Source: Alkalinema sp. FACHB-956 (GTDB lineage Bacteria; Cyanobacteriota; Cyanobacteriia; Leptolyngbyales; Leptolyngbyaceae). From it: DNA of 64,000 nucleotides. The stretch is taken from contig NZ_JACJRC010000008.1 in NCBI RefSeq assembly GCF_014697025.1, positions 124,001 to 188,000 of the forward strand, in the 5' to 3' direction. The notes beneath the pieces are model-generated. The model did not search any database. It was not told the DNA's origin and worked only from the letters and a program-made list of their open reading frames with translations. The translations under genes were made by a program, and so were the position numbers. Positions 34,886 to 43,792 of this stretch are shown here, piece by piece (the stretch's first letter is position 1; each line of letters opens with the position of its first letter).

Positions 34886-35170
34886 ATTGCCCATCAGGAA
34901 TTGCCTAAGCTGCGGCCCAACGGGTTGAAACTCCAAGCCGTGATTTTCTCAACTAGTTCAGTTTTCAACTAGTTCAATTCCTTGACTCGTAATATTGACT
35001 CGTTTGTGCTGACTGATCGTGCTGACTGCGATGCGGCGTGAGGGGACTGACTGATAATGCGGGCTGATGATTTTACCTGGCCCTGCGGTTGCAATCTTTC
35101 CTCATTTTTTGTTGCTTTTCGTTACGATTAGTAGTGGATTGTCCTCTTAGTCTAATATCCGGCGCTTGTC

Positions 35171-35791
35171 ATGTCCGATGCAGCTAAGGCTCCCCCATCC
35201 CCCATCATCCCTCAATTGATCGTGGGGTTGGGGAATCCTGGAGCCAAGTATGAAAATACTCGTCACAATATTGGGTTCACCGTTCTGGATGAACTGGCTC
35301 GATCGTGGCAGATTTCCCTAGCAGAACAAAAGAAATTTCAAGGCTGGTTTGGCGAAGGCACGATCGCATGCCGGAAGGTGCGGTTGCTCAAGCCTTCCAC
35401 CTATATGAACAACTCAGGACAGGCCATTCGAGCCGTCGTGGACTGGTACAAGCTGGATCCAGAGGCTGTCTTGGTGGTCTACGATGACATGGATTTGCCT
35501 GTGGGTAAGTTGCGGATGCGACTGTCTGGTTCCGCCGGGGGACAAAATGGCATGAAATCTGCGATCGCCCATCTCGGCACACAAAAATTTCCCCGCCTCC
35601 GAGTGGGCATTGGCAGCAAGAGTCAAGACGCGGTATCCCATGTGTTGGGCAGTTTTGCGCCTGGGGAAAAAGTGATTATGCAAGAAGTGGTGCGGCTGTC
35701 CAGTGATGCGATCGCAGCCAGTCTGCGGGAAGGGGTTGAAAAAGCTATGAACCTCTATAACAATCGAGTAATAGAAGCCAGTGTTGCCTAA
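35171..35791 (+). CDS. pth: Peptidyl-tRNA hydrolase
   Basis: Cleaves peptidyl-tRNA released from stalled ribosomes. The 206 residues start MSDAAKAPPSPIIPQLIVGL with a short extension before the core. Motifs: IVGLGNPGAKYENTRHNIGF (catalytic His in RHNIG), LKPSTYMNNSGQAI, YDDMDLPVGKLRMR, GSAGGQNGMKSAIAHLGTQK and FPRLRVGIG. All catalytic residues are present. The DUF3146-like gene follows after 26 bp, so they probably form an operon. Confidence 0.97.
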   Translation: MSDAAKAPPSPIIPQLIVGLGNPGAKYENTRHNIGFTVLDELARSWQISLAEQKKFQGWFGEGTIACRKVRLLKPSTYMNNSGQAIRAVVDWYKLDPEAVLVVYDDMDLPVGKLRMRLSGSAGGQNGMKSAIAHLGTQKFPRLRVGIGSKSQDAVSHVLGSFAPGEKVIMQEVVRLSSDAIAASLREGVEKAMNLYNNRVIEASVA

Positions 35792-35817
35792 CGTTTTGCT
35801 CACAGTTTAAAAATTAC

Positions 35818-36081
35818 ATGGCCCGTAAGCGTCTTCCCCAAACCACCGCCCATGTACGAATTGTTCGCCAATCTTGGCAGGCAGGCCAGATTGAAGGCGA
35901 AGTTCGGGCCAATCAGTATGAATGGTCCTTTGCTTGGAACTTTCGCCAGGGAGAATTGCTGATTGAGCCATCCTTGGGACGGGCATTGATTCGGGAACCC
36001 CTAGGCCGTTTTCTAGAAGCCAAGGACTATCAACTGGAACCGGGCGGTGACTACTCGTTTACGATTCGGGCGGAGTTGTAG
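35818..36081 (+). CDS. DUF3146-like protein, 87 aa
   Basis: A small soluble basic protein: MARKRLPQTTAHVRIVRQSW, QAGQIEGEVRANQYEWSFAW, LIEPSLGRALIREPLGRFLE, then DYQLEPGGDYSFTIRAEL. This matches my memory of the cyanobacteria-only DUF3146 family; function unknown. It follows pth by 26 bp and overlaps the 3' end of the convergent ruvX-like gene by 23 bp. Confidence 0.75.
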   Translation: MARKRLPQTTAHVRIVRQSWQAGQIEGEVRANQYEWSFAWNFRQGELLIEPSLGRALIREPLGRFLEAKDYQLEPGGDYSFTIRAEL

Positions 36082-36490
36082 CCGGTGGGTTGCTTTCCAG
36101 AGACTTTAAATAGCGCTCCACCAGGATAATCGCGACCAGATCATCGATCGGCCGGGGGGGAGTTCGCATCCCCTGGGGAATCAGCTTTTGTAATCCTTGG
36201 GGGGGGTGCAGTTGCCAATAGCGATCGCGGGCCTCTAGGCTGCTAAAGCGTTCATCCACCCGTTGCACCGGAATTTCGGGCAAAGCTCCTTGAAATTGTT
36301 TCTGCCAAGCCTTTGAACCCGTTTGATCTCCCAAAACAATCAAACGCACTGGGTAATGCTGGCACAGGGTTTCCACCACGGTAAGGGCTTGATCCACAGC
36401 AATGACTTCATGCACTGGAGGATGGCCGTGATCATCCACGATCGCCACCCCACATTTATCCCGTCCGGGATCAAACCCTAAGTAGTACAT
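36059..36490 (-). CDS. ruvX: RuvX/YqgF-like pre-16S rRNA nuclease, 143 aa
   Basis: RNase H-fold protein of the YqgF/RuvX family, linked to maturation of the 16S rRNA 5' end. The start MYYLGFDPGRDKCGVAIVDD (36490) has GAGG upstream. The first-strand motif GFDPGRDKCGVAIVDD corresponds to the family D-x-G-xxRxGxA; VDERFSSLEARDRYW and the C-terminal DDLVAIILVERYLKSL supply the other expected acidic positions. It follows the DUF3084 gene by 55 bp, same strand, so they are probably co-transcribed. Length is typical. Confidence 0.85.
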   Translation of the reverse strand: MYYLGFDPGRDKCGVAIVDDHGHPPVHEVIAVDQALTVVETLCQHYPVRLIVLGDQTGSKAWQKQFQGALPEIPVQRVDERFSSLEARDRYWQLHPPQGLQKLIPQGMRTPPRPIDDLVAIILVERYLKSLESNPPATTPPES

Positions 36491-36545
36491 ATTGCCTCGC
36501 GCCTCTCCATCACTAGTTCTGCGGCTGGCCGTGCGGGTCACAGCC

Positions 36546-37943
36546 CTAACGACTAGTTTGCAGCACCGTTTGTCCATTCTGAACTGCAATCAATTCTAGA
36601 CGCATCGGCCCCGCCGTATAGGTGACATCCCCCGCGATCGCGCGAATTTCAATCGAACTATCGTACTGCCGGAGTCCATCAATAAACTGAATCAGCGCCT
36701 GAATCCGACTGACCTGCACATTATCGGAGAGCAATCCAGCTCGCTTCGCCCGGAAAATCGAAGCCGCCACGAGTTTGTTAATACGATCTTGAATCTCTGT
36801 GACAGTCATCTTGGACGGATCCAGAGAAGTGGTGGCCAGGACATCCCCAGGCCGATAAATCACTTCATTACGCACCACATCGGCAAACACCGTTACCTCT
36901 GTTTTTTCGCCCAATAGGTAATTCGCCGCCGCCAAAATTCGCACAAAGTAGTCCCGGCCATCGCTGATCTGGCGAGCTAACTGATCCACTTCCGATCGGG
37001 TAATCCGCAAAATTTGACCATTGCCATCGACCCCCGGTTGCAGTGCGCCCTGTGCCACTCGATTGGCTTCCCGCAGGAGTGCATCCACCGCCTGGTTGGA
37101 GGCTTGGGGATTGGTAATGCGCACCACCCCTGACGCCAGCACTTGGTTCCGCAAAATCGCCGGGGTGCCCAATCGCAGACGCTGAGCTTCCTGTTCCAGT
37201 TTCTCCACTTCACGGGCCAGCGCAACCTGCTGATTTTCCAAAGCCCGTAGCCGTTCTTCCCGTTGGGTAATGACGGTATCTCGGGCTGCAATGTCCCGAT
37301 CGCGCTGTTGAATGATTTTGCTGCGTTCTTCAATTTCTTGATCTCGGGCAGCAATTTGGGCTTTGACTTCATCCCGCTGGGCGGCTAACTGTTTTTGCTC
37401 AGCTTCTAGTTCCAGAATTTCGGATTTTAGCGCGAGAGCTTGCTGGGAAACCGAGAGTAACTGTGCCTGCACGACATTGCGTTGCTGTTCGACCTGCGCC
37501 CGTCGGGCTTCGGTGGCCCGTTGCAGGGCAGCGGCATCCTTGAGGGAGTTTTTGACCCGATCGAGCTGCGCCTGCACCTTGCCCCGCTCCACTTGGGACT
37601 TATTCAACTCCGCCTCAACATTTTCTTTTTGCTCGGCGGTCTTACCCAGTTCAGCCTTCGCTTGATCCAAATCGGTACTCGCTCGCCGTAATCGCCGCTG
37701 AATCACCTCAAAGTTGAGAATCATGTCGCGAAATTGCCGATTAGCCAGCAGTAAAATGCCCAGCGTGGACGCTGAGATCAAAATCCCGGTCAAAATAGTG
37801 ACAACGACAGCCGTCTTCTTAGGGCGGAGATTAAACAAGCTCAGACGCGCTTTGCCCACTCGGGTTCCAATGCGATCGCCCAGCGTGGCAATGACACCCC
37901 CTAAGATCAACACCGCCAAAATCAGGATATACCCGCTAGACAT
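36546..37943 (-). CDS. DUF3084 membrane-anchored coiled-coil protein, 465 aa
   Basis: MSSGYILILAVLILGGVIAT is an N-terminal transmembrane helix; a second lies at about 48-68 (VVVTILTGILISASTLGILL), with the basic loop NLRPKKTA between. Residues 75-255 are one long coiled coil rich in Gln/Glu/Arg. Residues 270-465 are the conserved DUF3084 globular part (LASGVVRITNPQASNQAVDA; YFVRILAAANYLLGEKTEVT VFADVV; VTYTAGPMRLELIAVQNGQT). Function unknown; the topology suggests a membrane-tethered structural or envelope protein. GGAG five bases before the ATG supports the start. Confidence 0.9.
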   Translation of the reverse strand: MSSGYILILAVLILGGVIATLGDRIGTRVGKARLSLFNLRPKKTAVVVTILTGILISASTLGILLLANRQFRDMILNFEVIQRRLRRASTDLDQAKAELGKTAEQKENVEAELNKSQVERGKVQAQLDRVKNSLKDAAALQRATEARRAQVEQQRNVVQAQLLSVSQQALALKSEILELEAEQKQLAAQRDEVKAQIAARDQEIEERSKIIQQRDRDIAARDTVITQREERLRALENQQVALAREVEKLEQEAQRLRLGTPAILRNQVLASGVVRITNPQASNQAVDALLREANRVAQGALQPGVDGNGQILRITRSEVDQLARQISDGRDYFVRILAAANYLLGEKTEVTVFADVVRNEVIYRPGDVLATTSLDPSKMTVTEIQDRINKLVAASIFRAKRAGLLSDNVQVSRIQALIQFIDGLRQYDSSIEIRAIAGDVTYTAGPMRLELIAVQNGQTVLQTSR

Positions 37944-38028
37944 TACAACTCCACCACACCTGCCGCTGGACTAAAGGTTTCCAAACGGCTCCTACCAAAA
38001 ACTATAGCCAGTCTAAAGCCTATTGACC

Positions 38029-38056
38029 GTTCTAACAGGACTGTTCTGACAGGACT
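38029..38056 (+). repeat. Tandem duplication, 2 x 14 bp
   Basis: GTTCTAACAGGACT followed by GTTCTGACAGGACT, between the DUF3084 gene and ntcA. Confidence 0.94.
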
Positions 38057-38122
38057 GTTCCCCAGGGAACCTTAGGGCAGTGGGATTCTCCCGCAGAACT
38101 GGATCCGGTGGATCAGCACGTC

Positions 38123-38177
38123 GGAACTGGACTATTGGGAACTGGACTATTAGGAACTAGACTGTTTGGAACTGGGA
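38123..38177 (+). repeat. Tandem array, about 3.7 x 15 bp
   Basis: GGAACTGGACTATTG, GGAACTGGACTATTA, GGAACTAGACTGTTT and GGAACTGGGA run directly up to the ntcA stop codon (38180). Confidence 0.95.
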
Positions 38178-38179
38178 TT

Positions 38180-38851
38180 CTAGGTGAATTGCTGACTAAG
38201 CATGACGGGATTATGAACCGTGATTTTCTTTTTGTGAATAGAAATCATTTCATCCTGCCGCAGATCCCCAAGTAAGCGAGTCACTGTGACGCGAGTGGAT
38301 CCAATAGCTTCCGCGATCGCCTGGTGGGAGAGCTTGAGATCGATCGTGATCCCGTTTTGTCCCGGCACCCCAAAGTCCCGGCATAGGATCAGCAAAAAAC
38401 TCACCAACCGAGATCCCATATCCCGGTGAGCCAAGGTTTCGATCATCATCTCCGTTTGCAGAATCCGGGATGACAGCCCCTTGAGCATCCACATGGACAG
38501 ATCAGGATTTTCCTTCAGGGCCTTTTCTACCTGTTCGATCGGTACCGAAAGCAGTTCCACCGGCGTAAACGCCACCGCGTGGTAGAAGCGATCGGCTTTT
38601 TGTCCCGTAATCAGCGATAGGACTCCAAATACACTGTTTTCCCGCAACAGCGCGACAGTGATTTCTTCCCCCGCTTCATAGACCCGAGATAACTTAACAG
38701 CCCCTTTCTGGAGAAAATAAACCCGTTCAGCAGGATCACCCGGAAAGAAGATTGTCTTACCCCGCTCGAAGGTTTCCACCATCGGCGGATAAGCGTTTCC
38801 ACCCATTTGGCGGAACATTGATGCGAGCGACTTGTCTGGGCTTATTACCAT
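38180..38851 (-). CDS. ntcA: Global nitrogen regulator NtcA
   Basis: CRP-family transcription factor that senses 2-oxoglutarate and controls nitrogen assimilation. The 223 residues match NtcA almost throughout: cNMP-like fold ([40 protein letters not shown]), the dimer helix ([40 protein letters not shown]) and the [28 protein letters not shown]8-TAC site 184 bp upstream of the start suggests the autoregulation known for this gene. Tandem repeats abut its 3' end. Confidence 0.98.
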   Translation of the reverse strand: MVISPDKSLASMFRQMGGNAYPPMVETFERGKTIFFPGDPAERVYFLQKGAVKLSRVYEAGEEITVALLRENSVFGVLSLITGQKADRFYHAVAFTPVELLSVPIEQVEKALKENPDLSMWMLKGLSSRILQTEMMIETLAHRDMGSRLVSFLLILCRDFGVPGQNGITIDLKLSHQAIAEAIGSTRVTVTRLLGDLRQDEMISIHKKKITVHNPVMLSQQFT

Positions 38852-38887
38852 CTTCCCCGTTCCTAACGCCGTTCTACGGAAAGGCCA

Positions 38888-38905
38888 GTAGAGTTAGCTA
38901 ACTAC
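38888..38905. promoter_or_regulatory. Palindrome near the ntcA start
   Basis: AGTTAGCTAACT is a perfect 12-bp palindrome flanked by GTA and TAC (GTA-N12-TAC overall), about 40 bp upstream of the ntcA start codon. The spacing is four bases too long for a standard NtcA box. It is a candidate operator. Confidence 0.45.
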
Positions 38906-39034
38906 ACAATCAAGGGGTCAACGTTCAAGAGATCCGCTAAGAGATTAATTCCGATGAGAATCGTTTCTGTAAGATTCACTCTGTGAGCAATTGTTGACTT
39001 GAGACCAATAAAACCTACCGATCGAGGAGTTTTT

Positions 39035-39048
39035 GTAGCAAGAAATAC
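39035..39048. promoter_or_regulatory. NtcA-binding box GTA-N8-TAC
   Basis: GTAGCAAGAAATAC matches the NtcA consensus GTA-N8-TAC exactly, in the 711-bp divergent spacer between ntcA and fabI. On the ntcA strand, TAGGTT lies 17 bases and TTTTAT 21 bases after the box, either of which could be the -10. Autoregulation of ntcA from such a site is established in other cyanobacteria; assignment to ntcA rather than fabI is inference. Confidence 0.7.
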
Positions 39049-39144
39049 ACTCCACTACGCTTTCTACTAAGCTTATGGGCAATTTAGCTGAGCCGGAGTC
39101 TTCAACGTTGAGTTTTATTGAATTAGCACAGGTCTAAGTTCGCT

Positions 39145-39172
39145 CTGAGTTGAATCATCTGAGTTGAATCAG
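39145..39172 (+). repeat. Tandem duplication, 2 x 14 bp
   Basis: CTGAGTTGAATCAT then CTGAGTTGAATCAG in the ntcA-fabI spacer. Confidence 0.94.
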
Positions 39173-39218
39173 GAGGCTGCACCTAAACTGATCACAATCC
39201 ATCCAACCAGGTTCATCT

Positions 39219-39250
39219 AGTGCAATGTAAAGATAGTGCAATGTATAAGG
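39219..39250 (+). repeat. Tandem duplication, 2 x 16 bp
   Basis: AGTGCAATGTAAAGAT then AGTGCAATGTATAAGG, upstream of fabI. Confidence 0.93.
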
Positions 39251-39310
39251 TGGACGAACGATGGCGAAAACCTGTGCTAATTCGCACGGGGTATTCCGGT
39301 CACCATTACC

Positions 39311-39359
39311 TTGATCACACTGAATCCTGATCACACTGAGGCACTCTGATCACACTGAG
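39311..39359 (+). repeat. Three copies of TGATCACACTGA
   Basis: Copies begin at about 39312, 39328 and 39347, spaced by 16-19 bp. They lie in the fabI upstream region and carry no inverted symmetry beyond the central TGATCA. Confidence 0.9.
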
Positions 39360-39562
39360 ATTGTCAATATCTTACTCCCAAGTTTTGGCCCCTGCACAAT
39401 TTTGTCCAGTTAGCGCATCCCCACCCAAGACCGGGCTTTGGGCACTTTAGGCCGCAACGATCGCGGTGCACGACCGCAATGGCCGGAAATCTCCCTAGGG
39501 TCGCCTATTCCATGGCTGACCATCTTTGAGTATTCTCATAAATGCTCTCAACGTACATGGCT

Positions 39563-40360
39563 ATGCTGAATCTGAGTGGAAAAAACGCCCTGGTCACAGG
39601 AATTGCTAACGATAAGTCGATCGCCTGGGGCATCGCCCAGCAACTCCATAGGGCCGGAGCCAACATTGGGGTCACCTATCTGCCGGATGACAGCGGCAAG
39701 TTTGAGAAAAAGGTGCGGGATCTGACCGAGCCGTTGAATCCCAGTTTGTTTGTGCCCTGTAATGTCCAGAGCGATGAGCAAGTTCAAGCTACCTTTGATG
39801 CGGTGAAGGAAGCTTGGGGACGGCTAGATATTCTGATTCACTGTCTGGCCTTTGCCAATAAAGAAGAATTGAAAGGCAACTTTAGCGCCACCAGTCGGGA
39901 AGGCTTCAAGTTGGCCCTGGATGTCAGTGCTTATTCATTGATTCAGATGGCGGGGGCGGCTAAACCCTTGATGACCGAGGGCGGCAGTATTGTCACCCTG
40001 ACCTACTACGGTGGTGTGAAGGTCATTCCGAACTACAACGTTATGGGCACGGCCAAGGCAGCCTTGGAAATGAATGTGCGGTATCTGGCCCATGAACTCG
40101 GCTCCCAGGGCGTTCGAGTCAATGCCATTTCCGCTGGCCCCATCCGCACCCTGGCCTCCTCTGCGGTGGGTGGGATCCGCGACATGATTAAGCATGTGGA
40201 AGAGGTGGCTCCCCTGCGGCGCACCGTCACCCAGTTGGAAGTGGGTAATACGGCGGCATTCCTGAGCAGTGACCTCTCCAGCGGGATTACAGGTCAGGTG
40301 ATCTATGTGGATTCCGGGTACGAAATCATGGGGATGACCGACAGCCGCGTCGAGTCCTAA
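39563..40360 (+). CDS. fabI: Enoyl-ACP reductase (NADH), FabI
   Basis: Reduces trans-2-enoyl-ACP in the last step of each fatty-acid elongation round. I choose MLNLSGKNALVTGIANDKSI (39563); an ATG six bases upstream and one at 39542 are alternatives. The FabI-type cofactor motif is GIANDKSIAWGIAQQL. Catalytic residues are the Y-x6-K pair, read here as TYYGGVKVIPNYNVMGTAKA ALEMNVRYLA, and the active Ser/Pro region ISAGPIRTLASSAVGG. The C-terminus ends GMTDSRVES. 265 aa, normal length. Confidence 0.97.
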   Translation: MLNLSGKNALVTGIANDKSIAWGIAQQLHRAGANIGVTYLPDDSGKFEKKVRDLTEPLNPSLFVPCNVQSDEQVQATFDAVKEAWGRLDILIHCLAFANKEELKGNFSATSREGFKLALDVSAYSLIQMAGAAKPLMTEGGSIVTLTYYGGVKVIPNYNVMGTAKAALEMNVRYLAHELGSQGVRVNAISAGPIRTLASSAVGGIRDMIKHVEEVAPLRRTVTQLEVGNTAAFLSSDLSSGITGQVIYVDSGYEIMGMTDSRVES

Positions 40361-40388
40361 CCCACCCCTGATTAAGTTCTCATGCAGG

Positions 40389-40949
40389 TTAAATCCCCGT
40401 CAGGAAAGGCTCGATCGCCAGTTCCACGTCGGGGAAGGCTAAGAGCCGAATGGGGCCTTGGGAGAGGGTGGTCATTGACCGATAATCCTCTCCTTGCGGG
40501 TCTCGATAAATTCTGACTTGGCGAGCTGCCAGGTGAATGACCCAATAGTCGGGAATCCCGGCTTGGGCATAGAGTTGTCGTTTGATGCCAGTATCTTTTT
40601 TCCAGCTGGTATTCGCGTATTCAATCAGGAGGAAAATTTCCTCTGGATAGGGATGGCGCTGGGTTCGATAGAGCGATCGCTGGGGCAGGACGACCGCAAT
40701 ATCCGGCTGGGGTTCGGAATTTTGTAACGGTAAAGTAATGGGTTTTGTTTCACGAATTAAGGCAAGATCGCCCAGTTTCGATCGAAGATAATCGGCGGTA
40801 TCGGTACACCCTTGGGCATGATCGGGACTTTCGGGTGACATCTCAACAACGGCTCCGTTCAACAGTTCAACCGATCGATCGGCTAGCAGCCCCACTTGGA
40901 TCATGTGGTGATAGTCGGCGATCGTCCAGTGCGCCAGGGTTACAGTCAT
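40389..40949 (-). CDS. Uma2 family endonuclease-fold protein, 186 aa
   Basis: Starts MTVTLAHWTIADYHHMIQVG (40949). It has the branch pattern DRSVELLNGAVVEMSPESPD H, PDIAVVLPQRSLYRTQ, EIFLLIEYANTSWKKDTGIK RQLYAQAGIPDYWVIHLAAR. The Asp in QPDIAVV and the E-x-K equivalent in LLIEYANTS correspond to the PD-(D/E)XK site; the Lys position appears shifted, as in the two genes near 46 kb. It converges with fabI and is divergent from hisB. Same branch as the 45.9/46.5 kb pair. Confidence 0.9.
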   Translation of the reverse strand: MTVTLAHWTIADYHHMIQVGLLADRSVELLNGAVVEMSPESPDHAQGCTDTADYLRSKLGDLALIRETKPITLPLQNSEPQPDIAVVLPQRSLYRTQRHPYPEEIFLLIEYANTSWKKDTGIKRQLYAQAGIPDYWVIHLAARQVRIYRDPQGEDYRSMTTLSQGPIRLLAFPDVELAIEPFLTGI

Positions 40950-41084
40950 CGCATTTCCCAGGAAATCAATCTGTTGCAAATTCCTACGGTTGCTCCTGTC
41001 TTAATCTTAGCTAACTCCCTAAATTTCACGGGATAATGGAACCCTCACACCCTTAGATTTGCAATATTTGAGTGGAATTTGGCT

Positions 41085-41717
41085 ATGCAGACCACCGATC
41101 GTCCGACTGTTCCTGCTGTGTTCCCCAGCGATCGCACCGCGACCGTTCACCGCAAAACCGGTGAGACGGATGTGACGGTGACCATTTGCTTGGACGGGAC
41201 GGGACAATGCAACGTCAACACCGGGATTCCCTTCCTAGACCACATGCTGCACCAAATTTCCTCCCATGGATTGTTTGACCTAGACATTCAGGCCACCGGT
41301 GACCTCCACATCGACGACCACCACACCAACGAAGATGTGGGCATTACCCTCGGGATGGCGCTGGCTAAAGCCTTGGGCGATCGCAAGGGCATCGTGCGCT
41401 TTGGGCATTTCCTAGCGCCCTTGGATGAATCGCTGGTACAGGTGGCCCTGGACTTTTCGGGACGGCCCCATTTGGCCTATGGCCTCGACATTCCCACCCA
41501 GCGCGTGGGCACCTATGACACCCAACTGGTACGGGAGTTTTTTGTCGCGATCGTCAACCATGCCCAGATGACGCTACACATTCGCCAACTGGACGGCTTG
41601 AACTCCCACCACATCATTGAAGCGACCTTTAAAGCCTTTGCCCGAGCCATGCGCATGGCCACAGAGGTCGATCCCCGCCGCGCCCACGAAATTCCGAGCT
41701 CAAAGGGTGTTCTATAA
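41085..41717 (+). CDS. hisB: Imidazoleglycerol-phosphate dehydratase
   Basis: Histidine biosynthesis, dehydration of IGP. The ATG at 41085 gives [23 protein letters not shown] 41079 is in frame but less likely. The two metal-binding repeats are [20 protein letters not shown] with [15 protein letters not shown] (here [18 protein letters not shown]) and the C-terminal [20 protein letters not shown]. 210 residues, a monofunctional enzyme as in other cyanobacteria, without the fused phosphatase of enterobacteria. Confidence 0.97.
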   Translation: MQTTDRPTVPAVFPSDRTATVHRKTGETDVTVTICLDGTGQCNVNTGIPFLDHMLHQISSHGLFDLDIQATGDLHIDDHHTNEDVGITLGMALAKALGDRKGIVRFGHFLAPLDESLVQVALDFSGRPHLAYGLDIPTQRVGTYDTQLVREFFVAIVNHAQMTLHIRQLDGLNSHHIIEATFKAFARAMRMATEVDPRRAHEIPSSKGVL

Positions 41718-41983
41718 AACTTCAGGAACTTTGTCCTATCGTTGAAAATCTTCAGATAAAGAGTCTCTGTGTTACTATCTGTGATGTTTGAGGAGACCTG
41801 TATGGAGACTGATGCCAATTCCGTTGGTGCTGACATTGGATTCTGTATTCAGGACTGAGAAGGGTGGACTGAGTAAGTCATCTACCCTCAGTCTGAATCT
41901 CTTTCTCTCGCAGTCTTGATTGTATCCATGGCAAAGGCTAGGAGTTGCACAGTCACGAATGTGGTGGTAGAGGAGTAACGAGA

Positions 41984-43060
41984 GTGACAAAGCGACCTGA
42001 AGACTGTTCGGGGTTCTCGCTCCAGAGAATTCAACCGACACCGATTCGTATTGGTGTGATTGGCATTGGCAATATGGGCCAGCATCACACTCGAGTCTTG
42101 AGCCTGCTGAAGGATGTGAAACTCGTTGGGGTTTCCGATGTGAATGTCGAGTTGGGCTTAGAAACTGCTAGCCGCTATCAGACTCGATTTTTTGAGGACT
42201 ATCACAACTTATTAGAGCATGTGGATGCGGTCTGCATTGCCGTTCCCACTCGCCTCCATCACGCGGTCGGCATGGCTGCGCTGAAGGCGGGGGTGCATGT
42301 GCTGATCGAAAAGCCGATCGCGGCCACGATCGCTGAAGCGGAGTCCTTGGTCAATGCCGCTGCGGAGAATGAATGCATTCTGCAAGTCGGTCACATTGAA
42401 CGCTTTAATCCCGTCTTTCAAGAGTTAAGTAATGTCTTGAAAACGGAAAATCTCCTGGCGTTGGAAGCCCACCGCATGAGTCCCTACAGCGATCGTGCCA
42501 ATGATGTGTCGGTCGTGTTGGATTTGATGATCCATGATATCGATCTGATGCTGGAACTGGCGGCTTCTCCCGTGGTGCGTCTGACCGCCAGCGGTAGTCG
42601 CGGCAGCCAAAACTCCAAGTACCTCGACTATGTGACTGCAACCTTGGGCTTTGCCAACGGCATTGTGGCAACTTTGACCGCTAGCAAGGTGACCCATCGC
42701 AAGATTCGTCGCATTTCTGCCCATTGCCAGCGATCGCTGACGGAAGCCGATTTCCTAAATCACGAAATTAAAATCCACCGCCAAGCCCACGCCTATAATT
42801 CTTCCAGCTTTGGCAAGTCGTTCTACCGCCAGGATGGCATTGTAGAGCAGGTGGCGATCGGGCGGACGGAGCCGTTGTACGCAGAACTAGAACATTTTGC
42901 GGCCTGTGTGCGGGGTGGCCTATCGCCCTCCGTCGGCGGCGAACAAGCCCTAAAAGCCCTGCGGTTGGCTAGCTTGATTGAACAAATGGCCATGGACGGC
43001 CAAGTTTGGCAACCTTCAGAATTGGCGGGAACGATCGAGACTCCAGTCATGTCAATCTAA
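41984..43060 (+). CDS. Gfo/Idh/MocA family oxidoreductase, 358 aa
   Basis: NAD(P)-dependent sugar-type oxidoreductase. GGAG eight bases before the GTG at 41984 fixes the start (MTKRPEDCSGFSLQRIQPTP). Rossmann motif GVIGIGNMGQHHTRVL, then VCIAVPTRLHHAVGMAALKA, the EKP motif VHVLIEKPIA, and the C-terminal LMIHDIDLMLELA and GEQALKALRLASLIEQMA. It is distinct from biliverdin reductase. Orthologues with nearly the same central text (ALEAHRMSPYSDRANDVSVV) are widespread in cyanobacteria, so it is likely a conserved sugar-nucleotide enzyme of unknown substrate. A strong terminator follows. Confidence 0.88.
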   Translation: MTKRPEDCSGFSLQRIQPTPIRIGVIGIGNMGQHHTRVLSLLKDVKLVGVSDVNVELGLETASRYQTRFFEDYHNLLEHVDAVCIAVPTRLHHAVGMAALKAGVHVLIEKPIAATIAEAESLVNAAAENECILQVGHIERFNPVFQELSNVLKTENLLALEAHRMSPYSDRANDVSVVLDLMIHDIDLMLELAASPVVRLTASGSRGSQNSKYLDYVTATLGFANGIVATLTASKVTHRKIRRISAHCQRSLTEADFLNHEIKIHRQAHAYNSSSFGKSFYRQDGIVEQVAIGRTEPLYAELEHFAACVRGGLSPSVGGEQALKALRLASLIEQMAMDGQVWQPSELAGTIETPVMSI

Positions 43061-43112
43061 CTGCAACAGATGGAATCAATGCACGGCTTGGAGCAACCTT
43101 GCTCTAAGCTAA

Positions 43113-43145
43113 GGGGGGAGTTATTGATGAGCTCCCCCCCTTTTT
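43113..43145 (+). terminator. Intrinsic terminator after the oxidoreductase
   Basis: GGGGGGAG (43113-43120) pairs with CTCCCCCC (43132-43139), followed by a T run at 43141-43145. It is about 50 bp past the stop. Confidence 0.87.
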
Positions 43146-43203
43146 CTTTGCCCAGTTCTGCGTTTTCCGTTGGTGAGTTCTGTTACCGAGTCCTATTGAA
43201 AAC

Positions 43204-43770
43204 ATGCCCGTTGCGCTAGAAACTCCGCGTTTAATTGTCCGCCTAGCCTGTCAAAAAGATGTCCCGCAAATTCTCCAGTATCTCCGGGATAACGATGCCT
43301 TCCATCATCCTTTTACCCCGTTACCCCCAGAAGGCTGGCTGACAAGGGATTTTTGGCGGGGACAAGTGGCTCGCAATTTTAAGCATTATCAACAGGGGCA
43401 GGCGCTACGTCTTTTTCTCTTCGATCGACAGTCACCGGGCGTTGTCATTGGCATGGCCAACTTCACCCAATTTATGGGCTATCCGTTTTATGCCTGTAAC
43501 TTGGGCTATGGGCTCGCGGAGAAGAAGCAAGGACAGGGGCTAATGCAGGAAGCGTTACAAGCCGCGATCGACCATGTGTTTTGCACCATGAATTACCATC
43601 GCATTCAGGCTAGTTACATGCCTCGCAATCAGCGCAGTGGCAATTTATTAAAGCGGTTGGGATTTGTGATTGAAGGCGAAGCTAAAAATTACTTATTAAT
43701 TAACGGTGTTTGGGAAGATCATATTCTGGTGAGTTTAACCAATCCCCATTGGCAACTAAAGGATCATTAG
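43204..43770 (+). CDS. GNAT acetyltransferase, RimJ/RimL type, 188 aa
   Basis: N-acetyltransferase fold: LETPRLIVRLACQKDVPQIL, GVVIGMANFTQFMGYPFYAC, the acetyl-CoA loop LGYGLAEKKQGQGLMQEALQ, and the C-terminal RNQRSGNLLKRLGFVIEGEA KNYLLINGVWEDHILVSL typical of the RimJ class, which acetylates protein N-termini such as ribosomal S5. Motif A is GQGLM rather than the more usual GKGYA, still permissive. The second GNAT gene starts 22 bp downstream on the same strand, though their sequences differ and they are unlikely to be duplicates. Confidence 0.9.
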   Translation: MPVALETPRLIVRLACQKDVPQILQYLRDNDAFHHPFTPLPPEGWLTRDFWRGQVARNFKHYQQGQALRLFLFDRQSPGVVIGMANFTQFMGYPFYACNLGYGLAEKKQGQGLMQEALQAAIDHVFCTMNYHRIQASYMPRNQRSGNLLKRLGFVIEGEAKNYLLINGVWEDHILVSLTNPHWQLKDH

Positions 43771-43792
43771 AAAACTCAGGAAGGTCGATCGG

